NCBI GenBank assembly: GCA_038501785.1
Contig: JBAMJR010000078.1
Span: 1,070,001-1,134,000 of the forward strand
Direction: 5' to 3'
DNA: 64,000 nucleotides
Source: Myoxocephalus aenaeus
Lineage: Eukaryota; Chordata; Actinopteri; Perciformes; Cottidae
Shown here: positions 12,101 through 25,000 of the stretch, one piece after another
Layout: every line of letters starts with the position of its first letter
Position numbering within the stretch: position 1 is the first letter of the stretch
Notes under the pieces: generated by a model
Told to the model about the DNA's origin: nothing
What the model saw: the letters and a program-made list of their open reading frames with translations, nothing else
Databases searched by the model: none
Position numbers and translations under genes: made by a program

Positions 12101-15100
12101 CAGCTTCATAACCTTTGAAGATGTTCAGTCTAGATGTCCATCATAATAAAACAGCTCCATAACCTTTGAAGATGTTCAGTCTAGATGTCCATCATAATAA
12201 AACAGCTCCATAACCTTTGAAGATGTTCAGTCTAGATGTCATCATAATAAAACAGCTCCATAACCTTTGAAGATGTTCAGTCTAAGATGTCCATCATAAT
12301 AAAACAGCTTCATAACCTTTGAAGATGTTCAGTCTAAGATGTCCATCATAATAAAACAGCTCCATAACCTTTGAAGATCTTCAGTCTAGATGTCATCAGA
12401 ATAAAACAGCTCCATAACCTTTGAAGATGTTCAGTCTAGATGTCCATCATAATAAAACAGCTCCATAACCTTTGAAGATGTTCAGTCTAGATGTCATCAG
12501 AATAAAACAGCTCCATAACCTTTGAACATGTTCAGTCTAGATGTCATCAGAATAAAACAGCTCCATAACCTTTGAAGATGTTCAGTCTAGATGTCATCAG
12601 AATAAAACAGCTCCATAACCTTTGAAGATGTTCAGTCTAAGATGTCCATCATAATAAAACAGCTTCATAACCTTTGAAGATGTTCAGTCTAAGATGTCCA
12701 TCATAATAAAACAGCTCCATAACCTTTGAAGATGTTCAGTCTAGATGTCCATCATAATAAAACAGCTCCATAACCTTTGAAGATGTTCAGTCTAGATGTC
12801 CATCATAATAAAACAGCTTCATAACCTTTGAAGATGTTCAGTCTAGATGTCCATCATAATAAAACAGCTCCATAACCTTTGAAGATGTTCAGTCTAGATG
12901 TCCATCATAATAAAACAGCTCCATAACCTTTGAAGATGTTCAGTCTAGATGTCATCATAATAAAACAGCTCCATAACCTTTGAAGATGTTCAGTCTAAGA
13001 TGTCCATCATAATAAAACAGCTTCATAACCTTTGAAGATGTTCAGTCTAAGATGTCCATCATAATAAAACAGCTCCATAACCTTTGAAGATGTTCAGTCT
13101 AGATGTCATCAGAATAAAACAGCTCCATAACCTTTGAAGATGTTCAGTCTAGATGTCCATCATAATAAAACAGCTTCATAACCTTTGAAGATGTTCAGTC
13201 TAGATGTCATCAGAATAAAACAGCTCCATAACCTTTGAAGATGTTCAGTCTAGATGTCATCAGAATAAAACAGCTCCATAACCTTTGAAGATGTTCAGTC
13301 TAGATGTCATCAGAATAAAACAGCTCCATAACCTTTGAAGATGTTCATTCTAGATGTCATCATAATAAAACAGCTTCATAACCTTTGAAGATGTTCAGTC
13401 TAGATGTCCATCATAATAAAACAGCTCCATAACCTTTGAAGATGTTCAGTCTAGATGTCCATCATAATAAAACAGCTCCATAACCTTTGCAGATGTTCAG
13501 TCTAGATGTCATCAGAATAAAACAGCTCCATAACCTTTGAAGATGTTCAGTCTAGATGTCCATCAGAATAAAACAGCTCCATAACCTTTGAAGATGTTCA
13601 GTCTAGATGTCCATCAGAATAAAACAGCTCCATAACCTTTGAAGATGTTCAGTCTAGATGTCATCAGAATAAAACAGCTCCATAACCTTTGAAGATGTTC
13701 AGTCTAGATGTCATCATAATAAAACAGCTCCATAAGCTTTGAAGATGTTCAGTCTAAGATGTCCATCATAATAAAACAGCTCCATAACCTTTGAAGGAGT
13801 TGTCTGTGCCGGTGTCGGAGGACTTCCTGGAGTATTTGTCTGACGGGGCGGTGGCCATTGAAGTGTACGGACACAAGCAGGCCAACCACCGCAGGAACCT
13901 GGCGCTGTGGGACCTGGGAGTGATTCAGGCCAAGACCCGGACCCTCAGAGAAAGGTGAGGGGACGCGAACCTTTAGTCGTCCTGAAACGAGTCACTGACG
14001 CTCACTGCACCCAAAGGTTCCATTGTCTAAGAAGTGAGACTTCAGGTCCAGTTCCATTCACCTAAACTATTGACGTGGATGTAGTGTCTGTTTCACCCTC
14101 TGATGCTCCATTTAACCTGTAGACCTGTCCTCAAACACACCAGTATCTACAACACTGTCATAACGTTTACAGATATATATATTAACATGGCGGTGAAGGC
14201 CGTGACTAGAAGTGTAGTCTGAGGTACTTCTCCATGATCAGTGTATGACTACAGTAGATGGAGTTTGGAGCAGCAGACAGGAGCATCAGCTGAGAACTAG
14301 ACTCCTTTACCTTCCCGTCAGACGCCCTAAAGAACTGAAGCCAAACAGTCATTTCACCTTTTCACTACCGGAAAGGTTACTGGTCCACAGTCAGTCAGTT
14401 TGTTTGTGTTGTTGTGTGACTTTGTTTTTTAAAGTGTGCGTTAGGCTCCACCAGCGAGGTCAAATGACTGGTGTTGTCAAAGAAGTCTGTGGCTTTGAAG
14501 AGAGCAGAGAAAATGGTTGTCATAAAGGGCGAAAATATTCTAAATATAGCGTAAACTGATATTGACATATTCTTTTCGGTGTCTAAAATACATCCCTCTA
14601 CTGTAGTAACACACTAACTATGTAGAGCAGCTCACCGCTCAGCGCCCCGTTAAGCTCTGCTCTGCTGGTGCATGCTGGGCCTGCAGGTGGAGCGAGGTGA
14701 CCCGCCACCTGGAGCTGTGGGTGCAGCTGATGGAGCTGAACGAGGCCGGGGAGTTCACCGCTGTCGAGGTTCTTCCCGCTAAAGACGTTCGTACAGGAGG
14801 AGTCTTCCAGCTCAGACAGGTCTGGTTTGTTTTGGTGTATTCATGGTTTATATTTATCATTTTGGTTGACGGTCATTTCCTAATGTTAAGCTGGAGTTTT
14901 CCATCACCACTTCCTGTCTGCCCGTCCAGCCACTATTAAAACCTCTTTAACCCCCAGCTCCGCGGCGCCCATTATCGGACAGGAATTTTTCAGATTTAAA
15001 AAAAGCCACCTCTTTGTAACGCTACGAGTTTGTAGGAGTCTAAAAAAACAAGTTTCAACTTCCAGTTTTGTATATTAGTACCTGAAAAGTGCAGCCGGAC

Positions 15101-18100
15101 TGTTTTTTTTAACTGCTTCCTTCCGTTTTTTCGAGTCTGCCTGCTTCTGTGAAGGTGGGAGGTTTCTTAGACTGCATCACACGCCTTTGTCTGAGCTTCA
15201 TGCACATTTTTAATCCCAGCATGCACCAGACAAATGGTGAAAAGACATAAAGGTTATAACTTTTAAATTTTTTAACTGAACGACACAGTTTTTTGACTAA
15301 ACCCCCATGGTAACTCCCCAATGCTTCGTTTTATTGTGCGTTTTCTTGCAGATTCTGATTCTTTAGGTCATCATCTTTACACAGAGCCCCCACATATGGG
15401 GCCTCTGGGGTTAAAGCTACTTCATTGCGGCTCACTAAAGTGTGCATGTCTCTCTCCCTCGTGTGGATCTGTCCTGCAGGGTCAGTCCCGCCGGGTCCAG
15501 GTGGAGGTCCGCTCAGTCCCAGACTCCGGCACCATGCCGCTCATCGCAGCCTCCATCCTCTCCGTGTCCATCGGGGACGTCCAGGTCCGGCAGATCTCCA
15601 AAGGCAGCGGATCCCAATGGGTGAGCCGGACATCCAATCAGTTAGAAATACGCTTAATGTGTGTTTGTGTAAGAATGATGAGTTTAGACTCCCTCTATCT
15701 GACTTGAATAGCATCTGTTTGTGTTGTTTGACTGATTGGGTCTCTCTCAACTCAAATGTCAGGCCGCGGATGAAGACATGGACAGCTACCAAGTAAGTGG
15801 ATCCGTTGCAAAGAGCAAGATGATGGTGATAGTCTGCTGAGAAAGAAACAACAGTCTCTAACTGCCGGTCTGCATCTGCAGGAGGTGGACCTGGAGAGGC
15901 TGAGGGAGCAGTGGCTGCTCACGCTCACGCAGAGGCAGGAGTACCTGGACCAGCACCTGCAGAAGATCGTCTGCAAACCAGGTACAGCTGTGGAGCTCAT
16001 GCCCCCCAAAAAACAGATTATCTGGATGCTACGGAAGCCCCGAGGGAGAGAAATAACTGTGAGGATCTGTTTTTACAAGTGCTTGTTGTTGTAATACTCA
16101 TTTGGGCCACAAGATGCTGAAGCGCACGTTTACTTGCAGGTGAGTTTTAATTTCTCCAAACATAAAGTACACAAATATTGTGTGTTAGCAAGTAATGCGA
16201 CATCACATGTCTTTGTCTTCCGTTAGAGAAAACATAAATGTGTTGAGTCCAAACTCTGATCACAGCTGGAAAAAACATGAAGGAACTTCAAAAGATTATC
16301 CTGCAAAACCTTCTTTCCCCCTTCTGTGTTCTTAAATATAAACACAGGAGATAAATCATCTTTGTGCTTCTGTAAGACTCTGATATGGATGAAGAAATGC
16401 TTGATTGCAGAAGTATTTTCACTCCATTCTTCTTGTCCGTATTAACTTTTGAACATTTTCAATGTAACACTCATCCTTGAAGATCAGAAGCAGGTGCATT
16501 GGTGTAAAACATGTTTTAATGACTTGTGTTTTAGAGGTCTTTACTTATTTTGTGTGTGTGTAGATAAGTCAGAGGATGACGTAGAGCGGGAGTCCCAGCT
16601 GCTGGAGTGCCGCCTGACGCTGACCGAAGAACGCAACGCTGTTCTGGTGCCGTCGGCTGGCAGCGGGATCCCCGGAGCGCCGGTGGAGAGGTGAGTTATG
16701 AAGGGAAACATTAATGTTCATTTCTATTTGATGGTACTTTATATTGGAGTCCATCACATTTCTGGTGGATTTTGTACTTATAGTGACCTGTTACTTTACA
16801 TTATAAAGGTTTCCAATACAAAATATGTGTCCTGCTTATAAGATAAGATGTATAATTGTGGATTAAAGTGGTAAAAAAGTTTAAAACGTAGTTCATCTTT
16901 TCTCCTCGACCAGATATCACATTATATATATATATATATATATAATTCTGTAACTCTACTCTGCATGATCAGTTTTACTGTGGATACTTTCGTACATTTT
17001 GATGATAATACTTATGTACTCTTCTTCAGAAACATTTTAAATAGAGCAAGCAAAAATATTGTAATATATTTTTGCTTCTTTCGCTTCAATAAATAACATT
17101 TAAGTTGATTTCCCATCACAATTGTGTGATCTGACCATAATCCCAAACATCCCATAACATAATCCATCATCTTTGTGAAGGAGGAATCTGTCGTACAGCT
17201 CCTCATCACACTCAACTCTATCTTGTTGGCTCCCTTTGAAAAACAATAAAAAAGATTGATGTTTCATCAGATCCACGTCACAAAGCTTCTGTCCTCAAGC
17301 GACGGCGAGCAAATAAAACCCGACTGTGGATGAGCCGTCTCTGTCCTCCAAGAGGACCTCAGCCATTCTGCTGACTGTGCTGTTTCTCCACAGGGTTCCT
17401 GTCCCTGGGATGGAGACGCACATTCCTGTCCTGTTCCTGGACCTCAGCGGTACGCCTCACGGCGCCCCTCCACTTCTTAATAACTGCCGACTCGGCTCCT
17501 TTCCCCGTGTCTCACTCGTCTGGTTTCCCCTCCAGCCGATGACTTCCAGTCCAGTCTGTCGGCGCCGCTGGCCGGAGGGCTGGACGCGCTGCTCAGCGGA
17601 GAGGAGGACGACTTCTTTGACCTCCACCTGGTGAAGCACTTTGATCCAGAGGTGATACCACGATCATCATGTCCATAGCTTCACTGGGGCAGCACTCATC
17701 CAATGAAGGTTACAAAGTGATTCACAAGGAAAAGAAACGATAAGTAGCCGTACAAAATGTAGTTACAATTATACATAATGACTGAAATAAAAGTGAACGA
17801 CTTCTCTGACTTTCATATTGTGAATCAGTAGAATCCAGAGGTGATTTAATAGTAATATTAATAACTTAATTTCTAGAGCACTTAACTGAACAAGGTTACA
17901 AAGTTCTTCACACAAATAATTCAAAGTAACAGCAGGGATCTTACGTCATGTAAATGTGTTATATTCATGTGTTCATGTCGTTCATTTACGCTGAGTTTGA
18001 AATAATTAATATGCTTTTAAAAGAAAGACAAAATATAAGCAGGCATACATACAGGCATCTATATAAATGTTTATTCTTTTAATCAAACTATTGTCTCATT

Positions 18101-20372
18101 CATTTGAGTCATTTAAGGTTTACTGTATGCTTTGTATTCTCATTGTTAGTTTAAATACTACATTTACTCACTTTTTCATGTTTACACCCAGATTTCACAA
18201 CATGTTTGCTCATGGACATTTGGTTTAAAGTCATGGAAAAGTCATGAAACCATTGAAATTTGGTTAAAAGTCATGGACATTTGGTTAAGTCATGGAAAAG
18301 TCCTGAAACCCATGTGTCAGAATGTGTCTGAACCCTGTGTTAAGCAGGGTTCAGACACATTCTGACACATGCATTCCAGGACTTTTCACCAAATGTAAAA
18401 GTCCTGGCATCCCTTGGTTGACGCCATGCTGCTCTGCGTGGCCCCAGGTGAAGGTGGAGGCCTCCTGGGACTCCACGGTTCACGACTGCCCCCAGCTGAG
18501 CCGCGTGGCGGCGGCCGACCAGCGGGTCTACCTGACGGTCAGCGCGGCGGTGCAGCTCAGCCACCCGGCACACATGCAGCTGCTGCTCCGGAAGCGCGTC
18601 TGCGTCAACGTCACCGGGAAACAGGTGGGTGCCCCGAGGCATGCTGGGTAGGAGAAAATCTCTGGTCCGCTCCCGGTTGAAACTGAGAGGATGCGTCTGT
18701 GTGCAGGGTTTTGCTCAGAGCCTGCTGAAGAGGATGTCTCAGCGCAGCACCATCCCCGGCTGCGGGGTCACCTTTGAGGTCGTTTCTAACATCCCGGGGG
18801 TGAGTACCGGCCGCCGAGGTTTCACTTCTGTGTGGAAAGTGACCTCAGAGCCGGGTTTTAAACATAGGTATCATGCACGGCATGGCTCCTTTTAGCCAGC
18901 GTTTACTGGAGGAGATGAGGCTGGCAGAATCAATAACTTCTTTTAAATCACCTCTTAAAACCCATTGTGACGTCGTCCTTTTATGATCTATTATGCAGTT
19001 CTTTTGTTCCACTGTTTTTGTTTGTATATTTTATTTATTTATTTGTTTGTTTTCTATTCCATTTGCTCTTTTGGTTTGGTTTTGTTGTATTCGTTGCCTT
19101 TATGGTCCTTTGTTTACTGGTATTTAAGTTATGTCTATGCTTTGCTTCTCTGTAAATATAAATAAAGTTATTATTATTATTATTGTTATTATTGCTGAAT
19201 ACTTACTGTAAAAGTCGGGTTACAAGCCGCTACTACGTTCGGTGGATGTCCCCGCTGTAGCCGGCTAGCGCTGCTGCTAGCTATCTGCTAGCTCTCCGCT
19301 AGCTCTCCGCTAGCTCTCGCTAGTTCCCAGACAACCACCGAAGGTAGCGGGACCAGCCCCGGCGCTAGCTAGCATTGCTACTAGCTTGCTACTAGCTTGC
19401 TACAGTGGGGACACTGATCAGCCGTAGGAGCGGCTTGTAACCCGACATTTACGGTATCTAGCTGTGATAGGCAGCGTGACGTAAGTAAATGAAACCCCCA
19501 GCAGGGTGCATCAGGGTCTTCATCTTCATCTTCATCAGGGTCTTTACAGCGTCCCCCTTGCTCCCACAGGACATCCACGGCCCAGAGGACCGGGAGATGC
19601 TGGCCCGGCTGGCTGCCAGCACCGAGGACCACCAGTCGGCCGACAGCGAGGCGGCCATAGAGAAATACCTGCGCAGCGTGCTGGGGGTGGAGAACATCCT
19701 CACTCTGGACCGGCTCCGACAGGTCAGGTCCACGAGCACACACCAGGTCCACGAGCACACACCAGGTCCACGAGCACACACCAGGTCCACGAGCACACAC
19801 CAGGTCCACGAGCACACACCAGGTCCACGAGCACACACCAGGTCCACGAGCACACACCAGGTCCACGAGCACACACCAGGTCCACGAGCACACACCAGGT
19901 CCACGAGCACACACCAGGTCCACGAGCACACACCAGGTCCACGAGCACACACCAGGTCCACGAGCACACACCAGGTCCACGAGCACACACCAGGTCCACG
20001 AGCACACACCAGGTCCACGAGCACACACCAGGTCCACGAGCACACACCAGGTCCACGAGCACACACCAGGTCCACGAGCACACACCAGGTCCACGAGCAC
20101 ACACCAGGTCCACGAGCACACACCAGGTCCACGAGCACACACCAGGTCCACGAGCACACACCAGGTCCACGAGCACACACCAGGTCCACGAGCACACACC
20201 AGGTCCACGAGCACACACCAGGTCCACGAGCACACACCAGGTCCACGAGCACACACCAGGTCCACGAGCACACACCAGGTCCACGAGCACACATCAGGTC
20301 CACCACCCTTTACACCACAGACCGGTCTGTGTGAGACCATGTTCAAGGATCATTTTATTACGTCATATCTAT

Positions 20373-20421
<49 letters not shown>

Positions 20422-22052
20422 TGATGTCATAAAATGATACGACCGGCATAAAGACAATTATAAAGTGCATAAGAGAGTATGAGTACATTGCTCATTTTGT
20501 TTTTTATTTTAAGCTGCTTATTCAATTTTGGGAAAATATCATCTAGAGCCCGTTCCTTTCCACCTGATCTGATCTATCCTCACAACACAACGCCTCCACA
20601 GAGATGTGATTGTTTCCATAAGTGACACAATTACAAATGCTTACTAAACTGTGTGTATGTGTGTGTATATGCGTGTGTGTGTGTGTGTATATGTGTGTAG
20701 GAGGTGGCTGTGAGGGAACAGCTGGTCAGAGGCAAAGCCTCCAGACGCTGCCTGAGCTCTCCAAACATCAACCGGGTAAGAGTCTCACTGCCGTTGACCC
20801 GTCTCACTGCCGTTGACCCGTCTCACTGCCGTTGACCCGTCTCACTGCCGTTGACCCGTCTCACTCCTGTTGACCCGTCTCACTGCCGTTGACCCGTCTC
20901 ACTCCCGTTGACCCGTCTCACTGCCGTTGACCCGTCTCACTCCCGTTGACCCGTCTCACTGCCGTTGACCCGTCTCACTGCCGTTGACCCGTCTCACTCC
21001 CGTTGACCCGTCTCACTGCCGTTGACCCGTCTCACTGCCGTTGACCCGTCTCACTGCCGTTGACCCGTCTCACTCCCGTTGACCCGTCTCACTCCCGTTG
21101 ACCCGTCTCACTCCCGTTGACCCGTCTCACTGCCGTTGACCCGTCTCACTGCCGTTGACCCGTCTCACTCCTGTTGACCCGTCTCACTCCCGTTGACCCG
21201 TCTCACTCCCGTTGACCCGTCTCACTGCCGTTGACCCGTCTCACTCCCGTTGACCCGTCTCACTCCCGTTGACCCGTCTCACTCCCGTTGACCCGTCTCA
21301 CTCCTGTTGACCCGTCTCACTGCTGTTGACCCGTCTCACCCCCTGGCTCTAACCCTCTAACCCTGCACCAGCTGTCAGCCAGCAGTCTGGATCTCTCCTC
21401 TCCTCAAAGACTCAATGACTTCAAGGTGAGACGCATAAATCCTGTCTGTCTGTCTGTCTGTCTGTCTGAGTCTTCTGCTTGTCATGGATAAATGTTAGCA
21501 TTAGCATCAGCAGCCGTAGAGCCCACCTATCAGTGTTGTTCCGGTGCTTTCTGGCCACCAGAGGCTTGAAGGTCAGAGGTCACAGCTTAAGACGTGTCTG
21601 CTCTCGTCCTGCAGGGCTGGGAGAGCCAGCAGGACCTCTCTCCTGCGGCCTCATCCCGCCGCACGCTGCCCAGCTCCACGGCCCAGAGCCCGGCTCCAGA
21701 GACGGGTACGACCGCCAGAACTCTGTGGCCGGCTTCTGCTTCTGCTTTTGTTTTTGCCTACGACTGTGTCCTCCTCCTCCTCACCCCTTCACGACTGTGT
21801 CCTCCTCCTCCTCCTCCTCCTCCTCCTCACCCCTTCACGACTGTGTCCTCCTCCTCCTCCTCCTCCTCCTCCTCCTCACCCCTTCACGACTGTAATCCTC
21901 CTCGTCTTCTCTTCCCCGCTCCGCTATCTCCCCCGGTGCATTCAGGCTTTCCTGCGTCTTATCTCCCTCCAGCGAAGGCCGTACCCAAGCTGCTGAAGTC
22001 GCTGCTTCCTGGTGGGAGGGAGGAAGGTCTGGAGCAGACGGCTGTCCATCAT

Positions 22053-22084
<32 letters not shown>

Positions 22085-25000
22085 GGTACACTCTCTCAGT
22101 CGGCGCTCTGGAGTTAAGTCTTATCGGGGATTTAAAGTTGACAGACGTCGCTGCAGCATGAATCTAAATACCCCCCCCCCCTCTCTGGTCGTCTTTCTCT
22201 CCCGTTGCCATGGAAACAGAGCTCATGTAGATGGAAACGCAAGCCATAAACAGATAACGTGCACAAACGCCTCGGCGCCCAGAGACGAGTGGCTTTTTCA
22301 GAAGTTTGCAAAGACGGATTTAAGTGACGTTCGGGATCCGAGCCGCAGACGTCCCGGGGTCTGGAGAGCAGTGGGCGTCCACTGCTCTCCAGACCCCGGG
22401 ACGTCTGCGGCGTCTCGTCGCTGATTGGCGCCTCGAGGGGGAAGCTAATCAGGGAGCGCTGCGCGGCGTCGGCGTGGAGCGGGGGAAGGCGCCGCCGCCG
22501 CCGCCGCCTTGTTCGAGGCCCCGCCGCTAATGAGCGCTCTGGCTCCACCACGCCCGCCGCAGATGTTTTGGAAAAGGTCGACGCAGAAAGAAAACGCCTG
22601 GAGTTTTGGAAACAATCCGTGCAAAACAATCCGTGCAGTGGAGAGATTATTGCCTTTGATGACTTGAACTGGCTCGCATGTTTTGCCTCAGACGTGATCC
22701 AAACATACTTCACGTAGATCTGACTGTTTTCATTCTTGTTCCCTTTTTTTAATGCTATGCTGGAATACTGAGAGGCAGCCGTGTCAGAAACGCCCCAATC
22801 AATCCGTCTGTTTGCCCAAAAACAATCACTCTGATTAATCTCCCCGGTCGAACAATTGACTTGATTTATTAAACGTCTTCAAACATCTCAAGATATTAGA
22901 CCCTCTTCAAAAGCTAGAAGGAAAGAAACAGAAAAGCTGCGACGCTAATCACACACCATGTTGAATCAGCTGGCAGATCCTACTGCGCGTGAGAGGAGAC
23001 TAGCGTACTGAACGGGGGTTAATGCTTGTGGGCGCGATTATAATTACGGTGCAATTACCCTGATTGTTTTTACCAGTTTATCATGATTATTTGTCTGAGT
23101 GATGTGATGAACAAATATTTGTGGTGCACTTTCTGCATCTCATAACCGTTGCTGATGCTCAGGAATCTCTTCTCCTGAGTAAAGGCAGCGCTGACGTCTG
23201 TGCAGAGCTCATATATTGTGACAGATGGCCAACTGGCCGACTTATTGCTGCTCGTTTAGTATTCTGAGAGGCCGTCAGACAGCGGTCCAGAAGAAAGTTC
23301 AGCCTCCAGTGCGTAGACATCTTTCTACTTTTGTAGATTTAGTTGTTTCTGTCTCACCCTCACAAGCTTTATCATTTCCTCACAGCGGCTTCATCACTTC
23401 TAATGAGCAGGTTTGGAACGCTCCAGGTTTATATTAGCACCTAATCTCCCGGTGGAACCGGACCCAAATGACACCACCGACTTGCTCTGCGATCGCATCG
23501 TGAAAATCAGCTCGATTTCCGATTTGTTTGACTTGAGATGTCATTAACGTTCCCTTCCTGTCGCAGACGGTGCCTCGCATCGTGGTGCAATCAGCCAGCG
23601 TTGAAGAGGGCTTGAGCAAACATCCGCAGCCAGTAAGTTCTCCAGAGCCACATGTTGTTATAGGTATCTATGCAGGGACAAAAAACACACCACCACCTTA
23701 AAGTACCAACACATTCCTCACCAACAGTCCTCTGTTTCACATGTCAATGGGAGTGGTGTCGGTTATATTTATACTTTTTTAAAATCAGAAACAAATGGCC
23801 GCTTTAGTTTGAATCACTGTGTGCAGCATTACGTTGTAATCCAGGTTGGTAGAGATCTCTCAAGGTGCTCTCATCATTAGTTTTAAATGAACAATGGATC
23901 AAAAGACTTCATGTAATGTGAAAGAACGTCAACATGAAAAACCCATTAGACTATTTCAAACCGCTCGGCTGGATTTTAGCATCTTGTTGTGGTTTTACGT
24001 CCCACAACTTTATCGTTTTTTGGTTCACTCTTCCGTTAGCTAAGTTAGCAACTAGCTTGTGAACACAGTGGAGCATTCAGCAGCTAAAGAGACAGATATT
24101 TCCCTCAGGAGGTCGACATGACTCCAAATAAAGTGTTTCTTCATACCTGCTGGATACTTTTAGAGGTTGATGTCTGTGTTGTCTTTACACCCCATGTGGT
24201 AAAACAATCTAAGTGCATTCAGGTCAGTGATTCAGACCAATGTATCTGGGATTCTGGAGAACAATAGAAGATCAATGGGAGTGTATTTCGTATTTCAGGT
24301 AGGGATTTAGCCTTCTGCTGCATTTTGAGTCACCAATACCTTCGCCCCCATGGTTTCCCCTCATAGGTTCCCATTGAGGAAATCATTCCTCCCGATTTCC
24401 AAACCGAGGGCGCCAGATCCGTGCCCCTCCCACCGCCGATCATCCCGCAGACAGAAGAGTCCTCGTCCAGCCCGGTGAGCGAAGTATCCAGCGGCTACGT
24501 GTCGACTAGCATATCTACAGCCACGCTGTCGGACGTCTACACGCTGAGCTGGGACCTGCCGGCGTCCTCCGGCAGCAGAACCAACGGCTTTGAGGTGCCG
24601 GATGAAGAGGAAGAAGACGATGACGTGACACAATACGACACTTACTCAGAGTTTCTTCATGTGGACCAATCAGAGTCGCTGCTGGTCTTTGGCGATGAGA
24701 CGGCCGAAGAGAGGACCGACTCGTCCCAACCAGACGATACGCCATCGGATTCCTACCGGAGTCAAGAACCTGATCGGTCTGTGTCGGTCCAGTTGATGGA
24801 GTCAGATGTACTGCGCCAGACCAAACAAAAGCAAGACTCAGCCATTGGCCATATTGGATCAGAACAATTAGACCATTCAGAGCCACGTAAAGAGTCAGTG
24901 TTGGTACAAGAGAAAGAAACCAAGCAGACCGAATGTTCACCGACTGACCCCTCAGAACCAGAACCCCCTCTGACAGAAGAACTCGAGCGCGCTACCTCAG

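Noticed and set aside
9330..13796. The long 51-bp array as a CRISPR or satellite-centromere array
   Set aside because: Units are contiguous with no spacers, and the array ends exactly at a KIF13B exon. It is an intronic minisatellite.
19381..20346. Several 190-320 residue frames on both strands (repeating ARGPGVCSWTW and similar)
   Set aside because: Shadow translations of the 19-bp minisatellite, whose unit has no stop in several frames. Only 19570-19722 is coding.
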